Below are positions 14,984 to 23,786 of a stretch of DNA of 64,000 nt, piece after piece. The notes beneath the pieces are model-generated. The model ran no database searches, was not told where the DNA came from, and saw only the letters and a list, made by a program, of their open reading frames with translations. How positions within the stretch are numbered: position 1 is the stretch's first letter; each line of letters begins with the position of its first letter. Both the position numbers and the translations under genes were made by a program. The DNA is from Brevibacillus fortis (lineage in GTDB: Bacteria; Bacillota; Bacilli; Brevibacillales; Brevibacillaceae): assembly GCF_003013395.1 (NCBI RefSeq), contig NZ_PXZM01000023.1, positions 62,001 through 126,000 on the forward strand, given 5' to 3'.

Positions 14984-16189
14984 ATGAATATGAATACACA
15001 AGAGAATAGTCAGCGACCGATTCTCTTTCTGATGATCAACATGTTTATTGCCATGTTGGGAATTGGCTTGATTATTCCGATTTTGCCCGAGTTTCTAAAA
15101 GAGTTTGGCGCGGGTGGAGAGACAGCTGGATACTTGGTGGCGGCCTTTGGTGTGACCCAATTTCTTTTTTCTCCAATTGCGGGGGAATGGTCGGATAAGT
15201 ACGGTCGAAAAATCATGATTGTATCAGGTCTCGTCTTGTTTACGATCTCCAATCTGGTTTTTGCCTTGGCTGAACAGACATGGGTGCTCTACCTTTCTCG
15301 TCTGATCGGTGGGATTGGGGCAGCAGCGATGATTCCGTCCATGCTGGCGTATGTAGCAGACATCACGACTGAGGACAAACGTGGAAAAGGTCTGGGGATG
15401 CTGGGAGCCGCCATGTCGCTCGGATTTGTTATCGGGCCTGGAATTGGCGGATTTTTGGCGGAGCTTGGCTTACGTATGCCGTTCTATATTTCTGCGGCAG
15501 TTGGTGCCGTAGCTACCATTGGTTCCATGCTTTTCTTGCAAGAGTCGCTCTCCAAAGAGAAGCAGCTCGCAGCACGTAACGCCAAAGAGAAGCAGGAAAA
15601 CATCTTCGTCCAACTCGGCAAGTCGTTTCAATCGTCGTACTTCATCATGCTGGTGCTGATCTTTACGATGACATTTGGCTTGGCGAACTTCGAAGTTATC
15701 TTCCCGCTGTTCGTCGATGCGAAGTTCGCTTATACTCCGCGTGATATTTCCATCATTATCACAGTGGGAGCACTTGCTGGTACGATTGTGCAGGGAGCGC
15801 TGATCGGCAAGCTCATTACTCGTTTTGGAGAGAAGAAGCTCATTAACGTGACGTTCTTCTTGTCTGCGGTATCGATGGTGATGATGCTATTGTCCGGTAA
15901 CTTCTGGTATATGCTGATTATGACGGTTATCTTCTTTACCCTGACGTCAATTATGCGTCCGGCGATCAACACGCTGATCTCCAAGCGAGCAGGAGATGAA
16001 CAGGGCTTCGTAGCAGGGATGAACAATGCCTATATGAGTCTGGGGAATATTTTTGGCCCAGCAGTAGCGGGTACGTTGTACGGGGTGCATTTGAACGCAC
16101 CGTATTTGTTCGGCGCGATTATCCTGATTCTCAGCTTGTTCTTGTCGCAGGTCGAAAGCCGTCGCAGCGTGAAGCGCGCCGTGGCCTAA
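14984..16189 (+). CDS. MFS multidrug efflux pump (Bmr/Blt/NorA-like)
   Basis: The 401-residue, 12-segment transporter has the loop motif GEWSDKYGRKI (about 65-75) and the TM5 antiporter motif GFVIGPGIGGFLAE (about 145-158), which together mark DHA1 drug/H+ antiporters. It follows the thioredoxin-like gene by 31 nt and is probably the last gene of the Rrf2-controlled operon. The weak ribosome site (ATAGGA) is noted. Substrates are unknown, and electrophilic or oxidising compounds would fit the context (inference). Confidence 0.88.
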   Translation: MNMNTQENSQRPILFLMINMFIAMLGIGLIIPILPEFLKEFGAGGETAGYLVAAFGVTQFLFSPIAGEWSDKYGRKIMIVSGLVLFTISNLVFALAEQTWVLYLSRLIGGIGAAAMIPSMLAYVADITTEDKRGKGLGMLGAAMSLGFVIGPGIGGFLAELGLRMPFYISAAVGAVATIGSMLFLQESLSKEKQLAARNAKEKQENIFVQLGKSFQSSYFIMLVLIFTMTFGLANFEVIFPLFVDAKFAYTPRDISIIITVGALAGTIVQGALIGKLITRFGEKKLINVTFFLSAVSMVMMLLSGNFWYMLIMTVIFFTLTSIMRPAINTLISKRAGDEQGFVAGMNNAYMSLGNIFGPAVAGTLYGVHLNAPYLFGAIILILSLFLSQVESRRSVKRAVA

Positions 16190-16192
16190 CCC

Positions 16193-16221
16193 TTGACATT
16201 TTTTTGAAACCAGTGTAAAAA
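16193..16221 (+). promoter_or_regulatory. promoter of the ileS T-box leader
   Basis: TTGACA (16193-16198) is followed after 17 nt by TAAAAA (16216-16221), a good -35 and a poor -10. It is placed about 35 nt before the first conserved leader bases. Confidence 0.45.
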
Positions 16222-16253
16222 GTAAAGAAACAAGAATAACACCAACAAATTCA

Positions 16254-16520
16254 TTGACGAGAAAGAGTACGCTAATCCCCTTGTTCCCCAGAGAGTTGGC
16301 CTTAGTGCTGAAAGCCAACGTTCAAGACTTAGCCGAAAATCCTCTCCGAGAAGGAAAGCTGAAGATGTATGGAGTAAGCTGACCCGGAATCCCACCGTTA
16401 TAAGGGACGCGTATGATGGTACGTAGTAGAGGTGCCGAAATGACATGCTTGCATGAAGTTTTCGGAACAAGGGTGGTATCGCGAGATCAAATCTCGTCCC
16501 TTAGGGGGCGGGATTTTTTT
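16254..16520 (+). promoter_or_regulatory. T-box riboswitch controlling ileS
   Basis: The leader begins with GACGAGAAAGAGTA (16256-16269), the conserved base of stem I. An ATC triplet at 16389-16391 in CCGGAATCCC is the likely isoleucine specifier. The T-box AGGGTGGTATCGCG is at 16470-16483. Its TGGT would pair with the ACCA end expected for an isoleucine tRNA. The terminator AATCTCGTCCC/GGGCGGGATT with a T run is at 16489-16519. Uncharged tRNA would stabilise the antiterminator and turn on the synthetase gene. Confidence 0.92.
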
Positions 16521-16570
16521 GCGTTCTATGAACCTACACTTCTACGCAAACTACAGAAGAAGGAGTGTAC

Positions 16571-19500
16571 ATGATGAGGAAAGTAGACGTAAAAGAAAAA
16601 GCAAGGACACGAGAGTTACGCGTTCTGGATCAGTGGAGGGAAGACGACACATTCCGCAAGTCAATGGACAATCAGCGAGGGAAGCCGAATTTCGTCTTTT
16701 ATGAAGGACCGCCGACCGCTAATGGACAACCGCATATCGGCCACGTGCTCGGACGGGTCATCAAGGATTTTATCGGACGCTACAAAACGATGTCTGGCTA
16801 CCGCGTTGTCCGCAAAGCAGGCTGGGATACGCATGGTCTCCCGGTAGAGCTTGGGGTGGAGAAGCGGCTCGGCATTTCCGGCAAGCAGGAGATCGAAAAC
16901 TACGGAGTGGCCAAGTTCGTTGAGGAGTGCAAAAGTAGCGTATTCGAGTACGAAAAACAATGGCGCGAGCTGACGGAAGGGATTGCTTACTGGACAGATA
17001 TGGAGCATCCATATGTCACCTTGACCAACGACTACATCGAAAGCGTCTGGCACATCCTTTCTGAAATTCATAAAAAAGAACTGCTGTACAAAGGTCATCG
17101 GGTCAGTCCGTATTGCCCGGATTGCCAGACAACGCTCAGCTCCCATGAAGTGGCGCAAGGCTATGAAGACGTGAAGGACTTGAGTGCGACCGTCAAATTC
17201 AAAAGCAAGACAAGCGATGACATCTTCCTCGCGTGGACGACGACACCATGGACACTTCCAGCCAACGTGGCTTTGGCTGTTAACAAAGAGCTCGATTACG
17301 TGCGGGTCAAGCACAAGGATGAAGTGTACGTCGTAGCCAAAAATCTCGCGGAGAAAGTATTTAAGGAAGACTACGAGATTTTGTCCACGCACAAAGGTGC
17401 AGAATTCGTCGGTACCCCGTATGAGCCGCCTTTTGGCTATATCACGGTAAACCATGGGCATGTCGTCGTCGATGCGGACTATGTCAGTGATACGAGCGGA
17501 ACGGGCATCGTGCATACAGCGCCAGCGCACGGGGAGGATGACTATCGCACAACCCGTCAGCATGGACTTGATTTCGTGAATGTCGTGAATTTGGCTGGCC
17601 GCTATACCGATCTAATTGCGGATTTCGCGGGACGCTTCGTCAAGGATTGCGACGTCGATATCGTAAAAGACCTGTCGCATCGTGGTCTGCTGTTTTCCAA
17701 GGAGCGCTACGAGCACAGCTATCCGTTTTGCTGGCGCTGCAAATCGCCGCTGCTCTACTACGCGATGGAGAGCTGGTTCATCAAAACGACAGCGATCAAG
17801 GATCAGCTAATCGAAAACAACAGCAAGATCGACTGGTATCCAGGTCATTTGCGCGAAGGACGCTTCGGGAAATTCCTCGAAGAGCTCGTAGACTGGAATA
17901 TCAGCCGCAATCGGTACTGGGGGACGCCGCTCAACATCTGGCTTTGTCAGGATTGTGGCTCTGAATACGCACCAGGCAGTGTAAAAGATTTGCGCGAAAA
18001 GTCTGTGGCGCCAATCGACGAGAGCCTGGAGCTGCACAAGCCATTTGTGGATGATGTGAAGCTGCGCTGCTCATGCGGCGGTACGATGGAGCGAACTCCT
18101 GAGGTCATTGATGTGTGGTTCGACAGCGGTTCGATGCCGTTTGCCCAGTATCATCATCCATTTGGCGATGAAAAGGTATTCCAGGAGCAGTACCCTGCCG
18201 ATATCATTTCGGAAGGAATCGATCAGACGCGGGGCTGGTTTTTCAGCCTGTTGGCGGTATCCACGCTCTATAACGGAAAAGCGCCGTACAAGGCGGTCAT
18301 CTCAACTGGGCACGTATTGGATGAGCACGGTCAGAAGATGTCCAAAAGCAAAGGAAACGGGATTGATCCGTGGGAGGTTATCGAGGAATTCGGAGCGGAT
18401 GCGTTCCGTTGGGCGCTCTTGTCTGACAGCGCACCGTGGAGCAGCAAGCGGTTCTCTAAGCGGATCGTCGCCGAGGCGAAGTACAAGGTGATCGATACGA
18501 TCCACAACACCCATGCTTTTTATTCGTTGTATGCCTTGATCGATACATTCAAGCCAGAAGAGCATCTGATGCAAGCGCCTGTGAACGAATTGGATCGCTG
18601 GATACTTTCCCGCTTGAATACTACCTTGCAGCATGTGGTTAAAGGTCTGGAAACCTACGATTTCATGAATCCGGCGAGGTATATCGAAGCGTTCGTCGAT
18701 GAGCTGAGCAACTGGTACATCCGTCGTTCACGTGATCGTTTCTGGAGCAGCGGGATGACACCTGACAAAGTGTCTGCTTACCAGACTCTGCGGGAAGTGT
18801 TGCTGACGCTGGCGAAGATGATCGCACCGTACGCGCCGTTGATCGCAGAAGATATGTATGGCAATCTGGGTGGAGAAGGCAGTGTACATTTGACGGACTA
18901 TCCGAACGTGAACACAGAAGCAATCGACGAAAACCTTGAGCGAGACATGGAAACGGCTCGTCACATCGTGGAGCTGGCGCGAAATGTCCGAAACGAAACC
19001 GGACTCAAGACCAGACAGCCTCTTTCCGAGCTAATCGTATCGATGGAGCAGCCATTTAACCTCGTGCGTTTTGCTGGCATTATCCAAGATGAGATCAATG
19101 TGAAAAACATTCGGGTGGAGCAAAGCGACAGCAGCTTCGTGACGTATCATTTCAAGCTCAACTTGAAGGTAGCCGGGAAAAAATACGGCAAGCTCGTTGG
19201 GGCAATCCAAGGGTTTTTAAAAGAATTGAATGCTACAGATTCACAGAAAGCAGTGGATAATGGCTACTTGGATGTGGAGGTCGCAGGCGACAGCGTGCGC
19301 CTTACGCTAGATGAACTTCTCGTGGAAAAGCAAGGGAAGCAGGGCTTCTCTGCTGCATCCGGCTACCAACTTCATGTGGCTTTGAATACGACACTCACAG
19401 AAGAGCTTGAGCAAGAAGGCTTGGTTCGTGAAGTCATCCGCGTCATTCAGGACGCACGCAAAAAGCTGGATTTGCCCATCGATAAACGAGTCCAGCTCAC

Positions 19501-19654
19501 ACTGGATGTGGACGATGAGCTGCGAGTGGCATTGGAGCGTTTTGATCACGTTTTACGGGAGAGTGTGCTAGTTTCGGACGTGTCTTTTGCGAAAGCAGCG
19601 GATATGGAGATGGTTTCGTTCGGAGATAAAACGTTTGGCTTGCACATCGGATAA
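16571..19654 (+). CDS. ileS: isoleucyl-tRNA synthetase, eukaryote-like type (IleS2)
   Basis: The 1027-residue class I synthetase has HIGH as PHIGH at 54-58, KMSKS at 589-593, an editing domain between them (about 190-400) and the anticodon-binding domain in the last 350 residues. The opening of the catalytic domain, FVFYEGPPTANGQPHIGH, and the lack of the usual bacterial C-terminal zinc-finger block point to the eukaryote-like IleS2 class. That class is generally far less sensitive to mupirocin than housekeeping IleS1 (family knowledge). ATG at 16571 or 16574 is favoured over the GTG at 16565, since AAGGAG (16560-16565) overlaps that GTG. A T-box leader controls it. A second, IleS1-type gene probably lies elsewhere. 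Confidence 0.93.
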   Translation: MMRKVDVKEKARTRELRVLDQWREDDTFRKSMDNQRGKPNFVFYEGPPTANGQPHIGHVLGRVIKDFIGRYKTMSGYRVVRKAGWDTHGLPVELGVEKRLGISGKQEIENYGVAKFVEECKSSVFEYEKQWRELTEGIAYWTDMEHPYVTLTNDYIESVWHILSEIHKKELLYKGHRVSPYCPDCQTTLSSHEVAQGYEDVKDLSATVKFKSKTSDDIFLAWTTTPWTLPANVALAVNKELDYVRVKHKDEVYVVAKNLAEKVFKEDYEILSTHKGAEFVGTPYEPPFGYITVNHGHVVVDADYVSDTSGTGIVHTAPAHGEDDYRTTRQHGLDFVNVVNLAGRYTDLIADFAGRFVKDCDVDIVKDLSHRGLLFSKERYEHSYPFCWRCKSPLLYYAMESWFIKTTAIKDQLIENNSKIDWYPGHLREGRFGKFLEELVDWNISRNRYWGTPLNIWLCQDCGSEYAPGSVKDLREKSVAPIDESLELHKPFVDDVKLRCSCGGTMERTPEVIDVWFDSGSMPFAQYHHPFGDEKVFQEQYPADIISEGIDQTRGWFFSLLAVSTLYNGKAPYKAVISTGHVLDEHGQKMSKSKGNGIDPWEVIEEFGADAFRWALLSDSAPWSSKRFSKRIVAEAKYKVIDTIHNTHAFYSLYALIDTFKPEEHLMQAPVNELDRWILSRLNTTLQHVVKGLETYDFMNPARYIEAFVDELSNWYIRRSRDRFWSSGMTPDKVSAYQTLREVLLTLAKMIAPYAPLIAEDMYGNLGGEGSVHLTDYPNVNTEAIDENLERDMETARHIVELARNVRNETGLKTRQPLSELIVSMEQPFNLVRFAGIIQDEINVKNIRVEQSDSSFVTYHFKLNLKVAGKKYGKLVGAIQGFLKELNATDSQKAVDNGYLDVEVAGDSVRLTLDELLVEKQGKQGFSAASGYQLHVALNTTLTEELEQEGLVREVIRVIQDARKKLDLPIDKRVQLTLDVDDELRVALERFDHVLRESVLVSDVSFAKAADMEMVSFGDKTFGLHIG

Positions 19655-19674
19655 CTTGCGGTTGGATTCATAAG

Positions 19675-19721
19675 CAGCTAGGGAAACACGGCTTGTACCA
19701 CGGTTCCCTAGCTGTTTTTTT
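19675..19721 (+). terminator. terminator of ileS
   Basis: CAGCTAGGGAA pairs with TTCCCTAGCTG around an 18-nt loop and is followed by seven T. Confidence 0.88.
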
Positions 19722-19789
19722 CTATGTCGTATCAACGGAGTATCAGTCATGTAAGATCTCTGGGTCAAACCAAACGTCTTCATAACCGC

Positions 19790-20080
19790 CCGCTGGCGGG
19801 GAAAGCACGTTTCCGTCCGATTTTGCTGACGACATTTGCCGCAGTAGTCGGTCTGTCACCAATGGCGATTAAGGGAAGCGTGCTGTTTCAGCCGCTCGCC
19901 ATTACGATCATTTCAGGTTTGCTGTTCTCGATGCTGCTCACGCTGATCGTCGTTCCCTCTCTCTATACAGTCGTAGCGATCCCAAAAGGAGAAGAAACGG
20001 GCAAAAAAGGAAGCACAGAATCCGTTGTCAATCTAAGCTTTTTAGAAGGAATGTTCAGATCAATGGAGAAAGGGGTAGGG
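19790..20080 (+). pseudogene. C-terminal fragment of an RND efflux pump
   Basis: From about 19790 the plus strand encodes GKARFRPILLTTFAAVVG, then FQPLAITIISGLLFSMLLTLIVVPSLYTV. This is the last membrane region of AcrB/SwrC-type RND transporters, about the final 90 of some 1000 residues. Nothing upstream belongs to such a gene: the preceding codons are unrelated and follow directly on the ileS terminator, and no ribosome site is present. The frame stays open into the next gene. It is a relic, and together with the region before it fills 19722-20114. Confidence 0.75.
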
Positions 20081-20114
20081 GCACGAAGACGAACATTCAC
20101 CAGGAAGCGAGGAA

Positions 20115-21095
20115 ATGCAGATGGACCAAGTGAAATGGAACGTTGGGGTGATTGGCGCAGGCGTCATGGGCGAGCGAATGATGAACGCCATCCGTACCCA
20201 CGAAAAATTTCGAGTAGCCGCAGTGAGTGATGTATCTGCGGAAAGAGCACAGGAAGCCGCGCAAAAGTCCGGCGATGTGCCTTGGTACACAGATTATAAG
20301 GAATTATTGAAAAAAGTAGAGCTGGACGTCATTTATTTAGCGGTTCCTCCCAAATTCCATCACGCAATTGCCCTGGATGTACTGGCGAACAAAAAGCATT
20401 TGCTCTGCGAAAAGCCGTTGGCTAATTCGTTGACAGAGGCGCAAGAAATGTTGGAAGCAGCGAACGACGCAGGAGTTGTCCATGCGATGAACTTCCCGCT
20501 CTATTATCAAGGCATTTTTCCTGAGCTCTCCCGCAGACTCGAAGAAATCGGGGATATCCGCCGCATCGATATCCTGACGCATTTTCACCAGTGGCCGCGT
20601 CCATGGCAGCAAACACCTTGGTTGGCTGGTCGTGAGCAAGGCGGTTTCATCCGTGAAGTGCTGCCTCATTTCACTCACTTGACTTATGCGCTCTTCGGCG
20701 ATCTACACGTGGTTCGCTCAGAGGTAGATTATCCAGCAGATCATGACCTATGCGAGACGGGTGTATCGGCCTTCCTGCGTCTGACAAATGGTACCCCGGT
20801 TACAATCAATGGTTTGGCAGGCATCGCGCATCAGGAGCATTTGGATTATCGCGTGTACGGGTCAAAAGGGACGTTAAGTGTCGTGAACTGGAGCAATCTG
20901 TTTGTCGGTGGACACGGCGAAGAGCTCGTCCCGGCTGAAGTTCCACAGCAAGACTGTCTATCCTTGTTGCTAGATGAGCTGTCCATTGCGATTAACGGTG
21001 GGGATGCCAGACTGGTTACGTTTGAGACAGGCGTAAAAGTACAGCAAGTGCTGGAAGCATTGCTCGGGCATGAAAAAGTTCACTACATCAAATAA
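20115..21095 (+). CDS. Gfo/Idh/MocA family oxidoreductase
   Basis: The 326-residue enzyme has the NAD(P)-binding GVIGAGVMGER motif at about 10-20, DVIYLAVPPKFH at about 70-81 and the family signature CEKPLANS at about 98-105, then a C-terminal alpha/beta domain. Such enzymes oxidise sugars, inositols or related alcohols, and the substrate is not evident. Two in-frame ATGs lie at 20115 and 20121. The second has a better distance to GAGG. There is no sugar-uptake gene nearby, and the gene stands alone between the RND relic and a terminator shared with a TetR gene. Confidence 0.85.
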   Translation: MQMDQVKWNVGVIGAGVMGERMMNAIRTHEKFRVAAVSDVSAERAQEAAQKSGDVPWYTDYKELLKKVELDVIYLAVPPKFHHAIALDVLANKKHLLCEKPLANSLTEAQEMLEAANDAGVVHAMNFPLYYQGIFPELSRRLEEIGDIRRIDILTHFHQWPRPWQQTPWLAGREQGGFIREVLPHFTHLTYALFGDLHVVRSEVDYPADHDLCETGVSAFLRLTNGTPVTINGLAGIAHQEHLDYRVYGSKGTLSVVNWSNLFVGGHGEELVPAEVPQQDCLSLLLDELSIAINGGDARLVTFETGVKVQQVLEALLGHEKVHYIK

Positions 21096-21118
21096 AAATA
21101 AGTAGGAAAAGTCCACGA

Positions 21119-21168
21119 AAAAAGAGCAGTTAGGCAGGGGTATCACATCCTGCGCGACTGCTCTTTTC
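21119..21168. terminator. bidirectional terminator between oxidoreductase and TetR genes
   Basis: AAAAGAGCAGT and ACTGCTCTTTT pair, extended by GCAGG/CCTGC inside the stem, with A and T runs on either side. Confidence 0.85.
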
Positions 21169-21174
21169 TGTTTG

Positions 21175-21765
21175 CTATTGCTTGTATGTTTGTAAAAGCT
21201 GCTCAATATGCTTGATGGCAAAATGGACATGCTTGTTATCGCGGGTGAGTCTGCTAGCCATTATTGCCCCCTCAATAAAAGAGAGGATAACCGAAGCGAC
21301 TGCTTCTGCGTCCATATCGGAGCGAAATTCTCCTTGGGTAATTGCTTCTTTCAGCAAGCCCTGCATGAACGATATTGTCTCTTGGTAAGCGGCGACGGCA
21401 TAATCGCGAAGAACAGGGAACGAATGGTCGCTTTCGACGGCTGTGTTGAGAAGCGGGCAGCCACCTTGGAGGGGGGGATTGTTTACCGCATCAGAATAAA
21501 CCTTTGCCATGGCTACGAGTTTTGCAGTTGCCGTGTCCTGTTTTTCCAGTGCAGCTGCAAAATGTTCATGTAACACTTCTCCAGCATATTTGAAGGCCTC
21601 TATTGCAATTTCATCTTTACTGGAAAAACCCCGGTAGAGTGCGCCTTTGGTAAGTCCCGTGGCATCCATGATGTCTTGCATGGAGGTTCCTGTATAACCG
21701 TTTTGATTAAACAGCTCTGCTGACTTCTGGATAATATGCAGCTTCGTTTTTTCGCCTTTTCGCAT
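21175..21765 (-). CDS. TetR family repressor (LmrA/YxaF-like)
   Basis: The 196-residue protein has an N-terminal helix-turn-helix (TSMQDIMDATGLTKGALYRGFSSK, about 28-51) and a C-terminal ligand domain containing QGGCPLLNTAVESD, the hallmark of the LmrA/YxaF branch. I use the ATG at 21765, because AAAGGA lies about 9 nt upstream and the DNA-binding domain starts there. An open frame runs 29 codons further but without a ribosome site. A 21-bp palindrome between it and the divergent DUF2306 gene is the likely operator for both. Confidence 0.88.
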   Translation of the reverse strand: MRKGEKTKLHIIQKSAELFNQNGYTGTSMQDIMDATGLTKGALYRGFSSKDEIAIEAFKYAGEVLHEHFAAALEKQDTATAKLVAMAKVYSDAVNNPPLQGGCPLLNTAVESDHSFPVLRDYAVAAYQETISFMQGLLKEAITQGEFRSDMDAEAVASVILSFIEGAIMASRLTRDNKHVHFAIKHIEQLLQTYKQ

Positions 21766-21865
21766 CGCGATAGTCCTTTCATTCGGCCAACACGGTCTAT
21801 ATTCGTCCAAGTTATTGTAACATTTCTCTCGTGTACGAAAGAAGACATTCATGTAAAATCTAAAA

Positions 21866-21886
21866 AAGACCGAACCGTTCGGTCTT
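21866..21886. promoter_or_regulatory. TetR operator between divergent genes
   Basis: AAGACCGAA-CCG-TTCGGTCTT is a perfect 9-bp dyad around a 3-nt centre. It lies 100 nt from the TetR start and 30 nt from the DUF2306 start. The core GACCGNNCGGTC type is common for TetR regulators of this branch. Confidence 0.75.
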
Positions 21887-21915
21887 AAAAATCAAACAAA
21901 GGGTTGTGTGACAGG

Positions 21916-22554
21916 ATGCAGCGTATCAAACCGTATTCGATTGTCATTTTCATTGCTTGTATGGCGATAGCGTATGCCCTCGTGCAAAACTTTATCATCG
22001 ATCCAGAAGCGAAAGGCTTTCTCAGTCACAAATCTGATTACAACAAAGAGCGAATGAACACATCCATCTGGCTTACGGTCATGTATGTCCATTTGTTTTT
22101 TGCCCTGATCGCCTTGGTCTGTGGGGTGGCTAACTTTTCCGACATGCTGCTCGCAAAGAATTGCAAGCTACATAAAGTAACAGGCTATGTTTATCTTTTT
22201 AGTGTGTTGGTTGTGGTAGTCACCTCGGGGTATATGGCCCCTTATGTAACAGGCGGAAAAGTGGCGAGTTGGCCATTCCATTTGCTGAACATCATCTGGC
22301 CGGCGATCACCATTACGGCGCTCGTCCAAATTAAAAAGCGTCAAGTCATCAAGCATAAGGAATGGATGGTCAGGAGTTTCGTATTCCTGTTCACCAACAT
22401 GCTGATTCATCTATTGAAGCTAATCTTGGAGAAGGTGGTAGGTTTGCCGTATGAGCTCAGCTACACAATCGGCGTCTATGTCGCCATGATTGGACTTGTC
22501 GTCACGGCGGAGATGATCATTCGTACGAAACTGCGTGCACCCAGAAAAGGATGA
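21916..22554 (+). CDS. DUF2306 membrane protein
   Basis: The 212-residue protein has about six membrane helices. A His-containing segment, YVHLFFALIALVCGVANFS, and the later HKVTGYVYLFSVL and HKEWMVRSFVF resemble DUF2306 proteins, whose function is not known. The histidines in the helices suggest heme or metal binding, as in related cytochrome-like families (inference). Starts at TTG 21904 or ATG 21916 are both possible, and neither has a strong ribosome site. It is divergent from a TetR gene and probably repressed by it. Confidence 0.75.
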   Translation: MQRIKPYSIVIFIACMAIAYALVQNFIIDPEAKGFLSHKSDYNKERMNTSIWLTVMYVHLFFALIALVCGVANFSDMLLAKNCKLHKVTGYVYLFSVLVVVVTSGYMAPYVTGGKVASWPFHLLNIIWPAITITALVQIKKRQVIKHKEWMVRSFVFLFTNMLIHLLKLILEKVVGLPYELSYTIGVYVAMIGLVVTAEMIIRTKLRAPRKG

Positions 22555-22570
22555 GAGAGACTCAGCGCTT

Positions 22571-22626
22571 CCTAAAAAGCTTCGCATCAACCAGCTTCAT
22601 TGGTTCAGATGTGAAGCTTTTTTAGG
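22571..22626. terminator. bidirectional terminator
   Basis: CCTAAAAAGCTTCGCATC pairs with GATGTGAAGCTTTTTTAGG (one bulge). It separates the convergent DUF2306 and LysR genes. Confidence 0.85.
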
Positions 22627-22647
22627 AGGTAAGCCCATTGTCCTTTC

Positions 22648-23541
22648 CTACTGCTGCAAGGCTTTGCTCTGCATCAAAAAATCAATAAACGTACGCATAA
22701 TCCCGTGAACAGGTGTATCCTTGAGGTAAATCAGCTCAAAGTTCCGGTTGATTTGCGGCAGATTCAGGACGTCTACTTCCTGCAGCTCGCCTTCGCTCAA
22801 ATCTTTGGAGATCGCAAATCGAGGCAAAAAGGCGATGCCCAGCCTTTGTTTGACCATCCGCTTCACGACCTCGATGTTGTCAGCCTCCATGACGACATTG
22901 TTTTGTAGTTGAAAATGGCTGAACGCATTGTTGATCAGCTTCCAGTCTAGCGAGCCCCGGTTGAACAAGATCAGTCGCTCGCGAGCGACATCTTCGATGG
23001 AGACCTGATGGCGGAAAGCGAAAGGATGGTCGGGATAAATCGCTAGCACCATGTCATCCGGCATCAGCTGAATCCGGTTAATTTGTGGATGGGTAACGGC
23101 ACGAGCAATTCCGAAAGACACCTCGTGGTTCAGAACCATATCGAGCACCTGATGGGAATGTCCCGTGAGGATCGTCAGCTTGATTTTGGGGTACAACTGC
23201 TGGAATTGCTGGACGAGGTCAGGCAAAATGTAAAAGGCGGAGACAAAAACGGTGGAGATGGTCAATTCTCCCTCTACATCGCCTTGCGAACGCTGAATCG
23301 CTTGCTGTCCTTCTTGCAGCATGTGCATGATGTTTTTTGCATAGGGAAGGAACAGATCGCCTTCTTTTGTAAGAGAAATCGTATGACCCGTACGTTGAAA
23401 CAGCTTGCAGCCCATAGTTGTCTCAAGCGCCTTGATCCGCATGCTGACTGTGGGCTGTGACAGATAGAGCAAATCAGCCGTTTTGCTGAAGCTCCCGGTC
23501 AGGGCGACAAAGATGAATGCTTCAATTTGCTCCATATTCAT
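22648..23541 (-). CDS. LysR family regulator, divergent from the peptidase pair
   Basis: The 297-residue protein has a LysR helix-turn-helix (FSKTADLLYLSQPTVSMRIKALE, about 18-40) followed by a periplasmic-binding-like effector domain. I use the ATG at 23541, which has GGAG 9 nt upstream. ATGs at 23556 and 23535 are alternatives. It is divergent from the M19 peptidase gene across 245 nt of AT-rich DNA that includes TTATAGCAATAATTTATTGG, a loose T-N11-A type dyad as bound by LysR proteins. It probably controls the two peptidase genes, with an unknown effector. Confidence 0.87.
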   Translation of the reverse strand: MNMEQIEAFIFVALTGSFSKTADLLYLSQPTVSMRIKALETTMGCKLFQRTGHTISLTKEGDLFLPYAKNIMHMLQEGQQAIQRSQGDVEGELTISTVFVSAFYILPDLVQQFQQLYPKIKLTILTGHSHQVLDMVLNHEVSFGIARAVTHPQINRIQLMPDDMVLAIYPDHPFAFRHQVSIEDVARERLILFNRGSLDWKLINNAFSHFQLQNNVVMEADNIEVVKRMVKQRLGIAFLPRFAISKDLSEGELQEVDVLNLPQINRNFELIYLKDTPVHGIMRTFIDFLMQSKALQQ

Positions 23542-23786
23542 GAGTAATGGCTCCATTATGTGAGTTTTTAACGTGCAGGAAAGATTAAGTGCTTCACAGT
23601 GTAAAAGCGATCATGCTTAAACTTTCTGGAAAAACGCGGTGGCTCCTCCTCGAACATGCCTCGATAATGTTTTCTTAAGTGGCTTATAGCAATAATTTAT
23701 TGGATTCGCTATTAAAAATACATTACCTTAAAATTAACAGAATAGGTAGAGTTCTCAAAGGAAATTAACACAAGGGATGGATACAG

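Noticed and set aside
19724-20230. A 168-residue plus-strand gene after ileS
   Set aside because: Only the middle third resembles anything (RND terminus). The start lies just after a terminator without a ribosome site, and the end runs into the Gfo/Idh gene, so it is called a relic.
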